64,000 nucleotides of DNA from Cuneatibacter sp. NSJ-177 (lineage in GTDB: Bacteria; Bacillota; Clostridia; Lachnospirales; Lachnospiraceae): assembly GCF_022867805.1 (NCBI RefSeq), contig NZ_JALIFO010000013.1:1-64000 (forward strand). The letters are read 5' to 3'. Below, in pieces: positions 19,585-28,867 of the stretch. The position numbers were made by a program, and so were the translations under genes. A model generated the notes under the pieces. That model did no database searches, was not told the origin of the DNA, and saw nothing but the letters and a program-made list of their open reading frames with translations. Position 1 is the first letter of the stretch. Every line of letters begins with the position of its first letter.

Positions 19585-20601
19585 TTAATTCAAAAGCTTT
19601 TCTCGAAATTTAGTAAAAAAGAGTTTGCCAAATATCCTCGCACTCCAATATAAAAAATGTGGTGAAAGGAACATAATCAGTGCACAAGCTTTTTCAATTC
19701 CTTTTCCTGCCTTATTTTTCAAATAAGCTTTCAGCTGAAAGAACTGGATATCTTTAATCTGATTAAACAAATTTTTATCTCTATAGCCGCAAAAAATCAT
19801 ATTCATTAGAATCCACAATCTTACTCTTACCCACCGGTAATTAATCGCATCTTTCACAGTCTGCGTTTCATTCTTTGTTAGGTTCTTCATTCGCCTAGCA
19901 GCTTCCAGAGAAGATGCTTTACGAATATCAAAACAATGCTCCTCATACATTTTTCTCATGGCAGATTGATCATTCCGCACATAATAATAAGTAGGTTCAC
20001 AAGAATAATACCCACTCGTGCAAAACATTAAATACTGACAAATCCATAGCATATCCTCAGAAATCGATATATCAGGAGATAAGCGTAATTGCTCACGATT
20101 AATAATATCGCGCAAAAAGATTTTGTTCCACAAATATCCGCCAATATAACTATCACACACGGTTTCTTCAAATAATTGTTCCCTCGTTAAAACAGTATTC
20201 GCTCCCCATGACTTTTGCCGTTTATTTTCCGCCGAAACATTGTATAAAGCAGTAATTCCAATGTCTCTGCCTGCAATCGCGTTATACAAGTTCTCAATGT
20301 GGTTTTCTTTAATGTAATCATCCGCATCTACAAAGGTAACATACTTTCCACTAACAATGTCCAACCCACTATTTCTGGCAGCAGAGACACCACTATTTTC
20401 TTGGGAAACGAAGATAATTCTTGAGTCTTTCAGAGCATACTCTCGACTAATTGTTGGACTATTATCTGTTGAACCATCATCTATTATAACGACTTCTAAA
20501 TTCTTATATGTTTGTGCACAAATAGAAGCAAGGCACCGATCCAAAAAAGGTCCTGCATTATACACTGGCACAATAACTGATACTTTGTATTCATTCGTCA
20601 T
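19585..20601 (-). CDS. Family 2 glycosyltransferase
   Basis: 338 residues with VSVIVPVYNAGPFLDRCL, IIDDGSTDNSP and FVDADDY as the donor and metal-binding motifs. The C-terminal 80 residues are Lys-rich and end with a hydrophobic segment (ALIMFLSPHFLYWSARIFG), probably a membrane anchor. The start overlaps the end of the preceding GT4 gene by 11 bases, so the two are translated as a unit. Confidence 0.85.
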   Translation of the reverse strand: MTNEYKVSVIVPVYNAGPFLDRCLASICAQTYKNLEVVIIDDGSTDNSPTISREYALKDSRIIFVSQENSGVSAARNSGLDIVSGKYVTFVDADDYIKENHIENLYNAIAGRDIGITALYNVSAENKRQKSWGANTVLTREQLFEETVCDSYIGGYLWNKIFLRDIINREQLRLSPDISISEDMLWICQYLMFCTSGYYSCEPTYYYVRNDQSAMRKMYEEHCFDIRKASSLEAARRMKNLTKNETQTVKDAINYRWVRVRLWILMNMIFCGYRDKNLFNQIKDIQFFQLKAYLKNKAGKGIEKACALIMFLSPHFLYWSARIFGKLFFTKFREKLLN

Positions 20602-21787
20602 TTGTAGCCAATTCCCCCGATAAACATGTATAAAAAATCTCTGCGTATTGTGCCCCTATTACATGATAATCAAACTCGGCTGCTGTCTCTACGGATTTTT
20701 TACATATTTTTTCATAATAATCTTCATTGAATAGTAATGATCGAATTGCATCGGCAATGGCGTGGCTATCTCGTTCCGGCACTAATATACCATTCTCACC
20801 ATTTGTGATAATATCTTTTATTCCTCCAGACAGACTTGCAACTACAGGCAAGCCTGATGCCATTGCTTCTAATATAACCACTCCAAATCCTTCCTTGGCT
20901 CCACTCTCTGTCGTAATAGAAGGGGCAACAAAAATGTCCGAGGAGGCATATATTTTCGTCAATTCTTCATGTGTCTTTGCCCCTAAAAACTGTATTTTAT
21001 TTCCTTGTTCCGCCGCCTGTTCTTTCAAAATAGATTCTAAAGGCCCTCCTCCTACTATTACCAGCAGAGCATCAATTTCTTTTACGGCTTCTATCAAATA
21101 GGTGATACCTTTAATCTTATCAAGTCTCCCCACAAATAAGATCACCTTTTTTCCGTCTTGCGAAAACAAATTGTCTACCGCATGTCTCTTTCCAAAATAC
21201 TCTGTCCAACACCCCATAGGAATTATGCTGGTTTTATCATTGTAGTACAGACAGTTGATCTCTTTTTTCAAATGTTGGGATACCGTGGTTATTGCTTCCG
21301 CTTTTCGCAAGCACCTCTTTTTCAAGCAACCTACAAGTCCCCTATTCATCTCTCTGACATCTGTTCCATGTCCTGTTACTACATAAGGTTTACCAAAAAA
21401 ACTCTGAATAATCCCCTGCGGAATCAGCCAATTCGCTTGAATAATATCATAGTCTTTTTTAATTTTTAAAATCTTTGCCCATAAAGCTAGTAAAAGACAT
21501 GGTACTAATAATGCTCTTATTTTTTTTTCTTTTATTCGCGGGACGATTGCCCCCGGATAACATAGTGTTTGAAGGCGACTTATCGGGAAATACTGGTATC
21601 GTATCACGTTAACGCCTTCCATTTTTTCCATTTTTTCTGCTCCTGGAGCACCCGGAGCAAGAACGGTTACATTAAAATAAGGAGTCAAAGACTTTGCCAA
21701 ATCCAAAATAAATCGTGGCTCTGTATCTCCTTTCCATCGCGGAAAAGTAGAAGCAGTCATTAAAAGATTATATCTTCCTTCTCTCAT
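20591..21787 (-). CDS. GT4 glycosyltransferase (glycogen-synthase-like fold)
   Basis: 398 residues of the GT-B class. The N-terminal domain holds FPRWKGDTEPRFILDLAKSL and VTGHGTDVREMNRGL. The C-terminal domain holds VILFVGRLDKIKGITYLIEA and the EX7E-type donor motif ESGAKEGFGVVILEAMASGL, the best-preserved signature of retaining GT4 enzymes. AAGGGG lies just before the ATG. The gene follows ugd by five bases, so it may use UDP-GlcA or a sugar made by neighbouring enzymes, which is an inference from position only. Confidence 0.88.
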   Translation of the reverse strand: MREGRYNLLMTASTFPRWKGDTEPRFILDLAKSLTPYFNVTVLAPGAPGAEKMEKMEGVNVIRYQYFPISRLQTLCYPGAIVPRIKEKKIRALLVPCLLLALWAKILKIKKDYDIIQANWLIPQGIIQSFFGKPYVVTGHGTDVREMNRGLVGCLKKRCLRKAEAITTVSQHLKKEINCLYYNDKTSIIPMGCWTEYFGKRHAVDNLFSQDGKKVILFVGRLDKIKGITYLIEAVKEIDALLVIVGGGPLESILKEQAAEQGNKIQFLGAKTHEELTKIYASSDIFVAPSITTESGAKEGFGVVILEAMASGLPVVASLSGGIKDIITNGENGILVPERDSHAIADAIRSLLFNEDYYEKICKKSVETAAEFDYHVIGAQYAEIFYTCLSGELATNDE

Positions 21788-21792
21788 ACCCC

Positions 21793-23121
21793 TTACATCA
21801 CTCCATATCCTATAGAGTGTGCTCCATTCACAATGCGTCTTCCTACACTATCGTAAATTATATCTGTATCTTCGAACTGTTCTAAATGGTAACAATTTCT
21901 CCCATCAATAACTATCGGTTTCCGCATATACTCGCTGTATTTATGCACATCTAGGCGTTTAATCTCTTCCCAATCCGTGAAAATCATACATAAATCTGAA
22001 TTTGTAAGTGCTTCTTCAATGGTATCGCAATATACAATACCTTCCGGAAAACGCTTTTTAAAATTTTCACTGCCTACTGGATCCCACGCCTGTATTTTAC
22101 ACTCCTCATCCATAAGAATGGGAATGTTCACTAACGAAGGGGCCTCTCTCAAATCATCCGTACCAGGTTTAAACGTGAGGCCCAAAACTGATATCGTCAA
22201 TCCTTTTAACTCCCGATAAAATTTTCTTGCTTTCTTAATCATTCGCAATTTCTGGTTGTCATTGACTTCAATCGCGGCTTTTATCGTTTTCATTTCATAG
22301 TCGTGAAAATTGGCAAACCAATGTAAAGCTTTTGTATCTTTAGGGAAACAAGATCCACCGTATCCAATTCCTGCATGTAAGAACTTATTTCCAATACGTG
22401 AGTCAAATCCCATACCGGTTGCGACATCTTCTATATCTGCACCAACCAACTCACATAGGTTAGCAATCTCATTAATATACGAAATTTTCAACGCTAAAAA
22501 ATCGTTTGAAGCATATTTTATCATTTCTGCACTTTTACGGTTGGTTATAAGTAAAGGGGCAGAGAAATCCTGATAAACCTTTTTTAGAATATTTGCGACG
22601 AAGTCTTCCTCCGTTCCAATGATAATTCTAGAAGGGTAAAGTGTATCTTTCACAGCTGTTCCTTGTGCCAAAAATTCTGGATTTGAAGCCACAAAAACAC
22701 GGATCCCTGCCCGTACACGTTCCTCGAAATAGACTTCCAGCCGATCATTCGTTCCAATTGGTACCGTAGACTTAACTACAACCACACAATCCTTCACAAC
22801 ATTTTCCGCAATCTGATCAGCAACAGAATAAACATATTTTAAATTAGCAGAACCATCTCTTTTCTCTGGAGTACCTACCCCTATAAAAATCACATCCGCC
22901 GTGCTGTATGCTTGCATATAATCGGTGGTATAACACAAGCGCTGTTTATTTTTTTGCATCAGCTCTTCTAAGCCATCTTCGTAAATTGGAGATATTCCTT
23001 GGTTCATCAAAGCAATTTTCGCTTCATCCACATCAACGCATGTCACTTCATGACCATTTTCGGCCAAACAAACTCCTGTAACTAAACCAACATATCCAGT
23101 TCCTGCTACCGCAATCTTCAT
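21793..23121 (-). CDS. ugd: UDP-glucose 6-dehydrogenase
   Basis: 442 residues. It oxidises UDP-glucose to UDP-glucuronate with two NAD+. The NAD-binding N-terminus reads MKIAVAGTGYVGLVTGVCLA, the middle domain has VVVKSTVPIGT and NPEFLAQGTAV, and the catalytic Cys is in GYGGSCFPKDTKAL. The C-terminal UDP-binding domain (VLGLTFKPGTDDLREAPS) is complete. UDP-ManNAc dehydrogenases are related, but the motif set fits the glucose enzyme (Ugd/TuaD). Its start overlaps the previous gene's stop by four bases (ATGA). It implies GlcA or a product of it in the capsule. Confidence 0.93.
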   Translation of the reverse strand: MKIAVAGTGYVGLVTGVCLAENGHEVTCVDVDEAKIALMNQGISPIYEDGLEELMQKNKQRLCYTTDYMQAYSTADVIFIGVGTPEKRDGSANLKYVYSVADQIAENVVKDCVVVVKSTVPIGTNDRLEVYFEERVRAGIRVFVASNPEFLAQGTAVKDTLYPSRIIIGTEEDFVANILKKVYQDFSAPLLITNRKSAEMIKYASNDFLALKISYINEIANLCELVGADIEDVATGMGFDSRIGNKFLHAGIGYGGSCFPKDTKALHWFANFHDYEMKTIKAAIEVNDNQKLRMIKKARKFYRELKGLTISVLGLTFKPGTDDLREAPSLVNIPILMDEECKIQAWDPVGSENFKKRFPEGIVYCDTIEEALTNSDLCMIFTDWEEIKRLDVHKYSEYMRKPIVIDGRNCYHLEQFEDTDIIYDSVGRRIVNGAHSIGYGVM

Positions 23122-24093
23122 TCTTCTTCTGTCTTTTTCCTTTCTAACTCTGACTGTGCATAATCTAAACGTTTTACACGATACTGGATATCCTCCAACA
23201 ATTTCCGGTTTGCCGCGATAATATCAGCTTGTAGCCCAACAATAAATGTGGACACACCACAAAGCATTAAAGTACTTGATAAAATCAGCGACTGGATATG
23301 CCCTGCACTGTCCCCGATAAACATAAAGTATAAAAAACGCACCCCTACTGCAAAGCCCACCAAAAAAACAATCGAACCGATTAAAGTGAAACAGATCAAC
23401 GGCCGATACATCAAAAAAGCTCGAAAAATAGTCAACACGGATTTTTTTATATAACCAAACATACTGCTAAATAACCTAGATGGACGCAACTCCTCATTTG
23501 TGCGAATAGGTACCGAAGTTATCGCCATTTTGTTTCTTCCTGCCTGTACAATAGTCTCTAAAGTATACGTATATTCATTTACTACATTCATCCGCATAGC
23601 TGCTTCTCGGCTATAGGCCCGAAAACCACTTGGCGCATCCGGAATATCTGTTTTTGACGCTTTCCGAACCACCCAGCTGCCAAAATGCTGCAGCTTCTTT
23701 TTCAGAGGTGAAAAGTGCTCCGTCTGGTCTATCGGTCGTTCTCCAATCACCATATCTGCTTGTCCATGCAAAATAGGCTGGATTAGCTTCTCGATATCCT
23801 CTCCGCAATACTGATTATCTGCATCTGTATTTACGATAATATCAGCTCCATTTCGAAGACAGGCATCTAGGCCCGCTATAAAACCTTTAGCCAAACCTTT
23901 ATTCTTTTTAAAACTGACTATATGGTGAACCCCCCATTCGCGTGCCACCTGTACCGTATTATCTCTGCTTCCATCGTTGATAATTAAATATTCTATTTTA
24001 TCTACCCCATCAATTTGCTTCGGTAAATCATTTAATGCGATTTTTAATGTTTCTTCTTCATTATAACATGGTATCTGTATAATAAGCTTCATG
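23118..24093 (-). CDS. Membrane-anchored GT2 (polyprenyl-phosphate sugar synthase-like)
   Basis: 324 residues. The GT2 domain has IIQIPCYNEEETL, INDGSRDNT and VNTDADNQY. Two membrane helices follow at about 225-290 (LICFTLIGSIVFLVGFAVGV and a second). This layout is that of GtrB/DPM-type enzymes, which load a sugar onto undecaprenyl phosphate for use outside the cell; a GT-C partner such as the 12055-15267 protein would consume it. The ATG at 24093 has GGAG seven bases upstream. A TATACT box at 24123-24128 (minus strand) without a clear -35 could be a secondary promoter for the AT-rich half of the locus. This is the first intact gene after the composition boundary. Confidence 0.85.
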
Positions 24094-24198
24094 CTTTTAC
24101 TCCTTTGCATAATATCTTATTCAGTATAACATAGTCCCATATAAAAATCTATATCAGTCTTAAATTTCCAAGTCTATAAAAGCAATCTAAAAGCCTCT

Positions 24199-24414
24199 TT
24201 AGTTTTTAGAAGTTGTTAATGTTTGTAATCCATTGACCTCGGACCCATAGCCAGTAATAAAAAAGCGCGGCAAAAGCAGGCCGATACCAATGGTAACAAC
24301 CTGACCTAATATAGAGTAAAATAGATTTTTTATTCCTCGATCTCGGTTCAATGGCTTCCTCTTCCCTGGATTGTATTTCTGCAAAGACCTGATTCCTTCG
24401 AAACACAGTTGCAA
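24199..24414 (-). pseudogene. N-terminal remnant of a second flippase
   Basis: About 60 codons reading RGIKNLFYSILGQVVTIGIG then LLLPRFFITGYGSEVNGL, the start of a Wzx-type flippase, before a stop. The remaining ~400 codons are missing. The remnant lies exactly where base composition switches from GC-rich (25 kb side) to AT-rich (24 kb side), so it probably marks the crossover that replaced the original distal capsule genes. Confidence 0.75.
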
Positions 24415-24488
24415 GATCTACAAAACAGCATTTCACCTATCCATTCATCCGTGCAAAATCCCTCACAACTTCTTTCGCGATCCTCTGC

Positions 24489-25496
24489 CTACTCCTCCTC
24501 TTCCACCCGTTCCCGTCTCAAAAACCGCTTCAAATCCTCCATCTGCCTCAGCCGCCAAAACTTCTCCCGGTACAGCCAGTCCGCCTTCCAGCGCACATGC
24601 AAAGGCATCCGTCTGACATATTCGTTCTCCTGCCAGCAGGGAAAGGCCGCCTGCATGGCGTCGGCTGTTTTGGACGCCAGATCTTCTCTCCCGCACTGCA
24701 GATAACGCATTCCGCCCAGCAGCAGCAGATGCAGCCACCAAAGATACTCCACTTCCGCCGGAAACGTTTTCTCCAATTCGCTTCTCAACCGCTCTGCCGC
24801 TGAAAAAATACAGTCCATTTTTTCCTGATATCCGGTCTGGCGCATGATGGATGCCGCGCTCTGTTCATAGTGATACACTTTCTGAGGCGTATAGCCAATC
24901 TTCAAGGTGCGCAGCGCCAGCAGCGGAATTGTCGCCAGATCTTCATAAATGATCCCCTTCGGAAAACGCAGCGCCTCTCGGCCCTCTTCTGCCTCCCACA
25001 GGCTTCTTCTCATCCACTTATTCCAGGGGCACGGCCTGGTCAGCAAAAATTCCTCCTTGGTTAAAGCGCCTTCCTGACGCACCGGCAGCACGGCTTCCAG
25101 AGCCGAATAAGGGCGCTCCTCCCGGTCCTCGGAATCTTCCCAGCCGTCAAACAAGAGGACATCCCAGCCGGACCGCTTCACTTTCCTCCAAAGCATCCCC
25201 AGGCAATTCTCTCTCAGCCAGTCGTCGCTGTCCACCCAGGTCACATACTCCCCGCAGGCAGCTTCAAGCCCGGCATTTCTGGCGCCGGCAACTCCCTGAT
25301 TTTCCTGAAAGATCAGTTTGACTTTTTCCGGATACCGCCTCCGGTAATCTTCCAATATCCGTCGGCTGGCATCCGTAGACCCATCGTCCACCAGGATGAT
25401 CTCATATTCCTCCAGATCCTGGCGCAGCAAGCTTTCCACACAGCGCCGGAGTGTCCCCTCCCGGTTATAGACCGGGACCAGAATACTTAGCCTCAT
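24489..25496 (-). CDS. Family 2 glycosyltransferase
   Basis: 335 residues, GC-rich. It has LSILVPVYNREGTLRRCV, LVDDGSTDASR, WVDSDDW and GVAGARNAGLEAACGEYV. The C-terminal half is rich in Trp and Arg (WLYREKFWRLRQMEDLKRF), suggesting membrane contact. The ATG overlaps the stop of the preceding gene (ATGA), with AAGGAG upstream. It is the last gene of the GC-rich half; its former neighbours downstream were apparently replaced. Confidence 0.87.
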   Translation of the reverse strand: MRLSILVPVYNREGTLRRCVESLLRQDLEEYEIILVDDGSTDASRRILEDYRRRYPEKVKLIFQENQGVAGARNAGLEAACGEYVTWVDSDDWLRENCLGMLWRKVKRSGWDVLLFDGWEDSEDREERPYSALEAVLPVRQEGALTKEEFLLTRPCPWNKWMRRSLWEAEEGREALRFPKGIIYEDLATIPLLALRTLKIGYTPQKVYHYEQSAASIMRQTGYQEKMDCIFSAAERLRSELEKTFPAEVEYLWWLHLLLLGGMRYLQCGREDLASKTADAMQAAFPCWQENEYVRRMPLHVRWKADWLYREKFWRLRQMEDLKRFLRRERVEEEE

Positions 25497-26671
25497 TCTC
25501 TGCTCCTTATCAAACGTTCCCACTGTTCACGGGAAATCTGGTTATCCAAATGCTGCTGCTCCGCTTTCCGGCGGAACTGCTCCAGCAGCTCCGGCTTACT
25601 CAGGATCTCTCTCAGCCCCTTTTCCATGCCTTCTTCCGAGTTTTCACAGACCAAACCACATCCGGTCAGGCCGATCAGCCGGGAAGATGAGGTGGTTTCT
25701 GTGGTCAAAACCGGCAGCCCTAGCGTCTTTGCTTCGTCAAATACCATGGGCGCCGCCTCGTGAAACGAAGGCAGAAACAGGGCGTCCGCCCGTTTCATGT
25801 AGCAGTAGGGATTTTCTTTTTGCCCCAATAAATGGATCCGTTCGGAAAGTCCAGCGAGCCTGATCGCCTCCTCCAACTCCTCCCGGCACGGACCGTCTCC
25901 GATCACGTACCAGTGGAGGGCCGGATAGTCCGGCATGACCCGCTTCATCACTTTGAGAGCCCGCATATGACCTTTCTCCGGCGTAATCCGGGACACGGAA
26001 ATGAGGTTTGTCTGTTCCGGCAGAAAACCTTCCACCGGTTCCTGCGCCAGCCTTCGGATCAGCCCGTAGTCCGTGCAGTTGTACACGATCTGCGTCCGGT
26101 CCGCCAAATCCGGCATCACCCGAAGAAACGCATCCCGGCAGCCTCTTGAGACGCAGGCGATCCGGTCAAACTTCCGGTAAATTCTCCGGTTTCCCCTGGT
26201 GTTTCCTCCGTAATGCTCAAAGTCACAGTGGACAAACGTCGCCTTCTGCGAAGCTTCCACTTTGTTCAGTACAAACGCATTGCAGCCGATTGCAAAGGCC
26301 CGGCTGGAATTATCTTGGGCAAACGCCACCGCCGTGTCATAGCCGGACAAGGCCGGTACTGTCGAAAACACGCACCGCCGGGGAAATGCGTTCCCAAACA
26401 GGCGGCTCCACAGTACAAAAAATCCGCGGAACAGCGCCCCCTTCTTGGATTTCTTTTGCAGTTCCGACTGTGGGATTCCCAGCAGCGGCAATAGTCCCTC
26501 CGACGGCAATAGCCGCACATCGGAAGGAACATCTTTCAAATACGGCCCCCAGGGATAAAACAACAGCAAATCAACTGCATAATCGCCGTGAATTTCCCGA
26601 AGCAGATTGACCAGCGCTTTCGGGATCCCCCCATGGTCCAGATTATTACACACAAACAGGATCCGTTTCAT
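25493..26671 (-). CDS. GT4 glycosyltransferase
   Basis: 392 residues, GT-B fold. It begins MKRILFVCNNLDHGGIPKAL (the glycine-rich acceptor loop), then NLISVSRITPEKGHMRALKV and the donor site SFHEAAPMVFDEAKTLGLPV. GGGAGG is five bases before ATG 26671, which I prefer over the start four codons earlier. It is translationally coupled to the following GT2. No substrate can be assigned. Confidence 0.87.
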   Translation of the reverse strand: MKRILFVCNNLDHGGIPKALVNLLREIHGDYAVDLLLFYPWGPYLKDVPSDVRLLPSEGLLPLLGIPQSELQKKSKKGALFRGFFVLWSRLFGNAFPRRCVFSTVPALSGYDTAVAFAQDNSSRAFAIGCNAFVLNKVEASQKATFVHCDFEHYGGNTRGNRRIYRKFDRIACVSRGCRDAFLRVMPDLADRTQIVYNCTDYGLIRRLAQEPVEGFLPEQTNLISVSRITPEKGHMRALKVMKRVMPDYPALHWYVIGDGPCREELEEAIRLAGLSERIHLLGQKENPYCYMKRADALFLPSFHEAAPMVFDEAKTLGLPVLTTETTSSSRLIGLTGCGLVCENSEEGMEKGLREILSKPELLEQFRRKAEQQHLDNQISREQWERLIRSRE

Positions 26672-26723
26672 TGTGCCTCCCAATACTTTTCTGCAGAACG
26701 CGTCTGTAACCTGCGAAATCCTA

Positions 26724-27788
26724 TCATCCTTTCAAGCGCCGGAACAGTCCCGGCATCCGGCTCTTAATCAGATGCACGGCTCTTCCCACCGCCAGACATC
26801 CGGCAGTCCATCTCTTCTTCAGACAAAATGCCAAAGCAGCCATCCCAGCGCCTTCCGGCGAAGCATACTCCATCAACTCTCGATACAGACGGCTCCTATA
26901 GACCCCATTCAAAAACAAAACCCGGTCCTTATGTCCCATGTTTGCCTGGACATCCAGATTTCGTTCCAATGCCGAGAGCAGATACCGCAGCCAAAAACCG
27001 GCAAGCAGCTTTCTCACATCCGGGGTATCCCTCTTCCAGCTTTTTTGCTGGTCAAACAAACCTTCCACCCGCCTCATGGCGATCGCATAATAATCCGGCA
27101 AAAAACGTCTGGTCAGACTGGTTTCGGGTCTCAAATTATAATGAGTGAGCGCCGTTCCCAATACATTGAGGGATCTAAGATTCTGAAAAAATATCAGATT
27201 GAACATAATGTCTTCGTTAAAGGCCTGCACAGGAATCGGGGCATCCAACGCTCTCCAGACATCCGTCCGGTATGCTTTGTTCCAAAAATATCCGTACAGG
27301 CTCTTCGCTTCCAAAAGCAGCGTCACCTGGCGAACCTGTCCAGAGTTGTCGCATGTGCCGGGAGGAACCGTGATTTTCCGGCTGGAGATCAGGCGGTCGC
27401 TTTCATCCCTGCTGTCCTCCAGCACGCCCCAAACCACGGCGTCCGCCGGATGTTTTCTTAGAGAAGCCTCCGCTTGTTCCATCAGACGGCTCTCATAGGT
27501 ATCGTCCGCGTCCAAAAACAGCAGATAGGCCCCGCAGGCCTCCCGAATCCCGGCGTCCCTTGCGCGGGAAGCGCCCACGTTGGGATCCAGGGCAAGAATT
27601 CGGATTCGCTGATCGGTCTCTGCCAGCCGCTCCGCCAGCAGCAGTCCGCCATCCTCCGAGGCATCGTCCACCAGCAAAAGTTCAAAATCGGAAAAAGTCT
27701 GCTCAATGACTGAGCAGACGGCTTTCCTCAACGTTTTTTCCGCATTGTAAAACGGAAGGATGACACTGAAAAACGGTTTCTTTTCCAT
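26724..27788 (-). CDS. Family 2 glycosyltransferase
   Basis: 354 residues with FSVILPFYNAEKTLRKAV, LVDDASEDGG, VGASRARDAG and FLDADDTY. The longer frame upstream (to 28061) overlaps the previous GT2 and lacks a ribosome site. ATG 27788 has GAGGAGG at a somewhat long distance of about 11 bases and lies 18 bases after the previous stop. The tail is basic and hydrophobic (HLIKSRMPGLFRRLKG), as in other capsule GT2 enzymes here. Confidence 0.85.
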   Translation of the reverse strand: MEKKPFFSVILPFYNAEKTLRKAVCSVIEQTFSDFELLLVDDASEDGGLLLAERLAETDQRIRILALDPNVGASRARDAGIREACGAYLLFLDADDTYESRLMEQAEASLRKHPADAVVWGVLEDSRDESDRLISSRKITVPPGTCDNSGQVRQVTLLLEAKSLYGYFWNKAYRTDVWRALDAPIPVQAFNEDIMFNLIFFQNLRSLNVLGTALTHYNLRPETSLTRRFLPDYYAIAMRRVEGLFDQQKSWKRDTPDVRKLLAGFWLRYLLSALERNLDVQANMGHKDRVLFLNGVYRSRLYRELMEYASPEGAGMAALAFCLKKRWTAGCLAVGRAVHLIKSRMPGLFRRLKG

Positions 27789-27805
27789 GATTGTCTCATC
27801 CTCCT

Positions 27806-28867
27806 CTACCGCTTTGCCTTTAGAGCGGCAAAAACCTTTACATTCTTTGTCTTTACAAGGGTGATCGCCTTCGCCTCCAGAAGAGTCAGCGTCACACATT
27901 TCCAGCGGATGGGAAGCAGCATCAGCTTCATCATGCGAGAGCGCGGCACAGCCAGTTTCAGGGAATGCCGGACATTGTTCGACGTAATCCAGTTTCTCAC
28001 CAACTTCCGCTTTTCCCGGTAACTCTTTCTGCAATTGGGGTTGGTCAAATTTTCCAGGCATCCAATGAACCGTTCAATGTAGCGGCGGGCCACCATCTCG
28101 CGGCTTGGCGCATCGTTCACTCCCCAATGGCGGTAAAGCTCCTTCATCCAGCCGTGTTCTTCCTCCCGCTTTTCATACATCCCTTCCCGGTAAGCTGCGG
28201 TCTCCGACTCGGCCCGTTCCCGGATAAAATGATAATATTGCCTGGAGGTAACCGTAACCCTTTCGATATCCCGGATCACGGACAGGATAAACGGAAAATC
28301 ATCCCAGAAGGTGGGCGGAAAACGAAAATGTCCCGATTCAATGTATTCCCGCTGCCACAATTTGTTCCACGGCGAATATAACTGGTTTTTGTCAAACAGC
28401 CGGTAAGCATTTTCATGGAATTCCTGGGCGTTGGAAAAGACTGAGTCTGCGACAAAAAAATCATCCGTACGGAATTTCCCCGGCTGATAGTAAGTGTCAA
28501 TATAAAATCCGGCGACCACCAGCTGGGCATGATCCCGCTCTGCCAGGGAAACCATATCCGCCAGCATATCCGGCTCCGCCCAATCGTCCGCATCCATAAA
28601 ATAAAGATACTTTCCCTGCGCCGTATCGATAGCCAGGTTTCGGGCGCTGGGCGCGCCTCCGTTTTCTTTGTGGAAGACCCGGATCCGCGGATCCGATTCG
28701 GCATAGGTGTCGCAAATCGCCCCGCTGCGATCAGGACTTCCGTCGTCCACAATCAAAAATTCCCATTCCGGCAGCGTCTGCTTCTGAATGCTTTCGATGG
28801 CCCGCCCCACGTAGGCTTCCACCTTGTAGACCGGCATAATCACGCTGACCATGATTTGTTTTGTCAT
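27806..28867 (-). CDS. Family 2 glycosyltransferase
   Basis: 353 residues with VSVIMPVYKVEAYVGRAI, IVDDGSPDRSG, NGGAPSARNLAI and YFMDADDW. The ATG at 28867 overlaps the stop of glf (ATGA) and has AAAAGGA nine bases upstream, so it is coupled to UDP-Galf formation. It is therefore a candidate galactofuranosyltransferase, an inference from position; the sequence shows only the general GT2 family. Confidence 0.86.
   Translation of the reverse strand: MTKQIMVSVIMPVYKVEAYVGRAIESIQKQTLPEWEFLIVDDGSPDRSGAICDTYAESDPRIRVFHKENGGAPSARNLAIDTAQGKYLYFMDADDWAEPDMLADMVSLAERDHAQLVVAGFYIDTYYQPGKFRTDDFFVADSVFSNAQEFHENAYRLFDKNQLYSPWNKLWQREYIESGHFRFPPTFWDDFPFILSVIRDIERVTVTSRQYYHFIRERAESETAAYREGMYEKREEEHGWMKELYRHWGVNDAPSREMVARRYIERFIGCLENLTNPNCRKSYREKRKLVRNWITSNNVRHSLKLAVPRSRMMKLMLLPIRWKCVTLTLLEAKAITLVKTKNVKVFAALKAKR

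Noticed and set aside
23611-23808. Minus-strand frame inside the GtrB-like gene
   Set aside because: It is an alternative frame of a well-supported glycosyltransferase.
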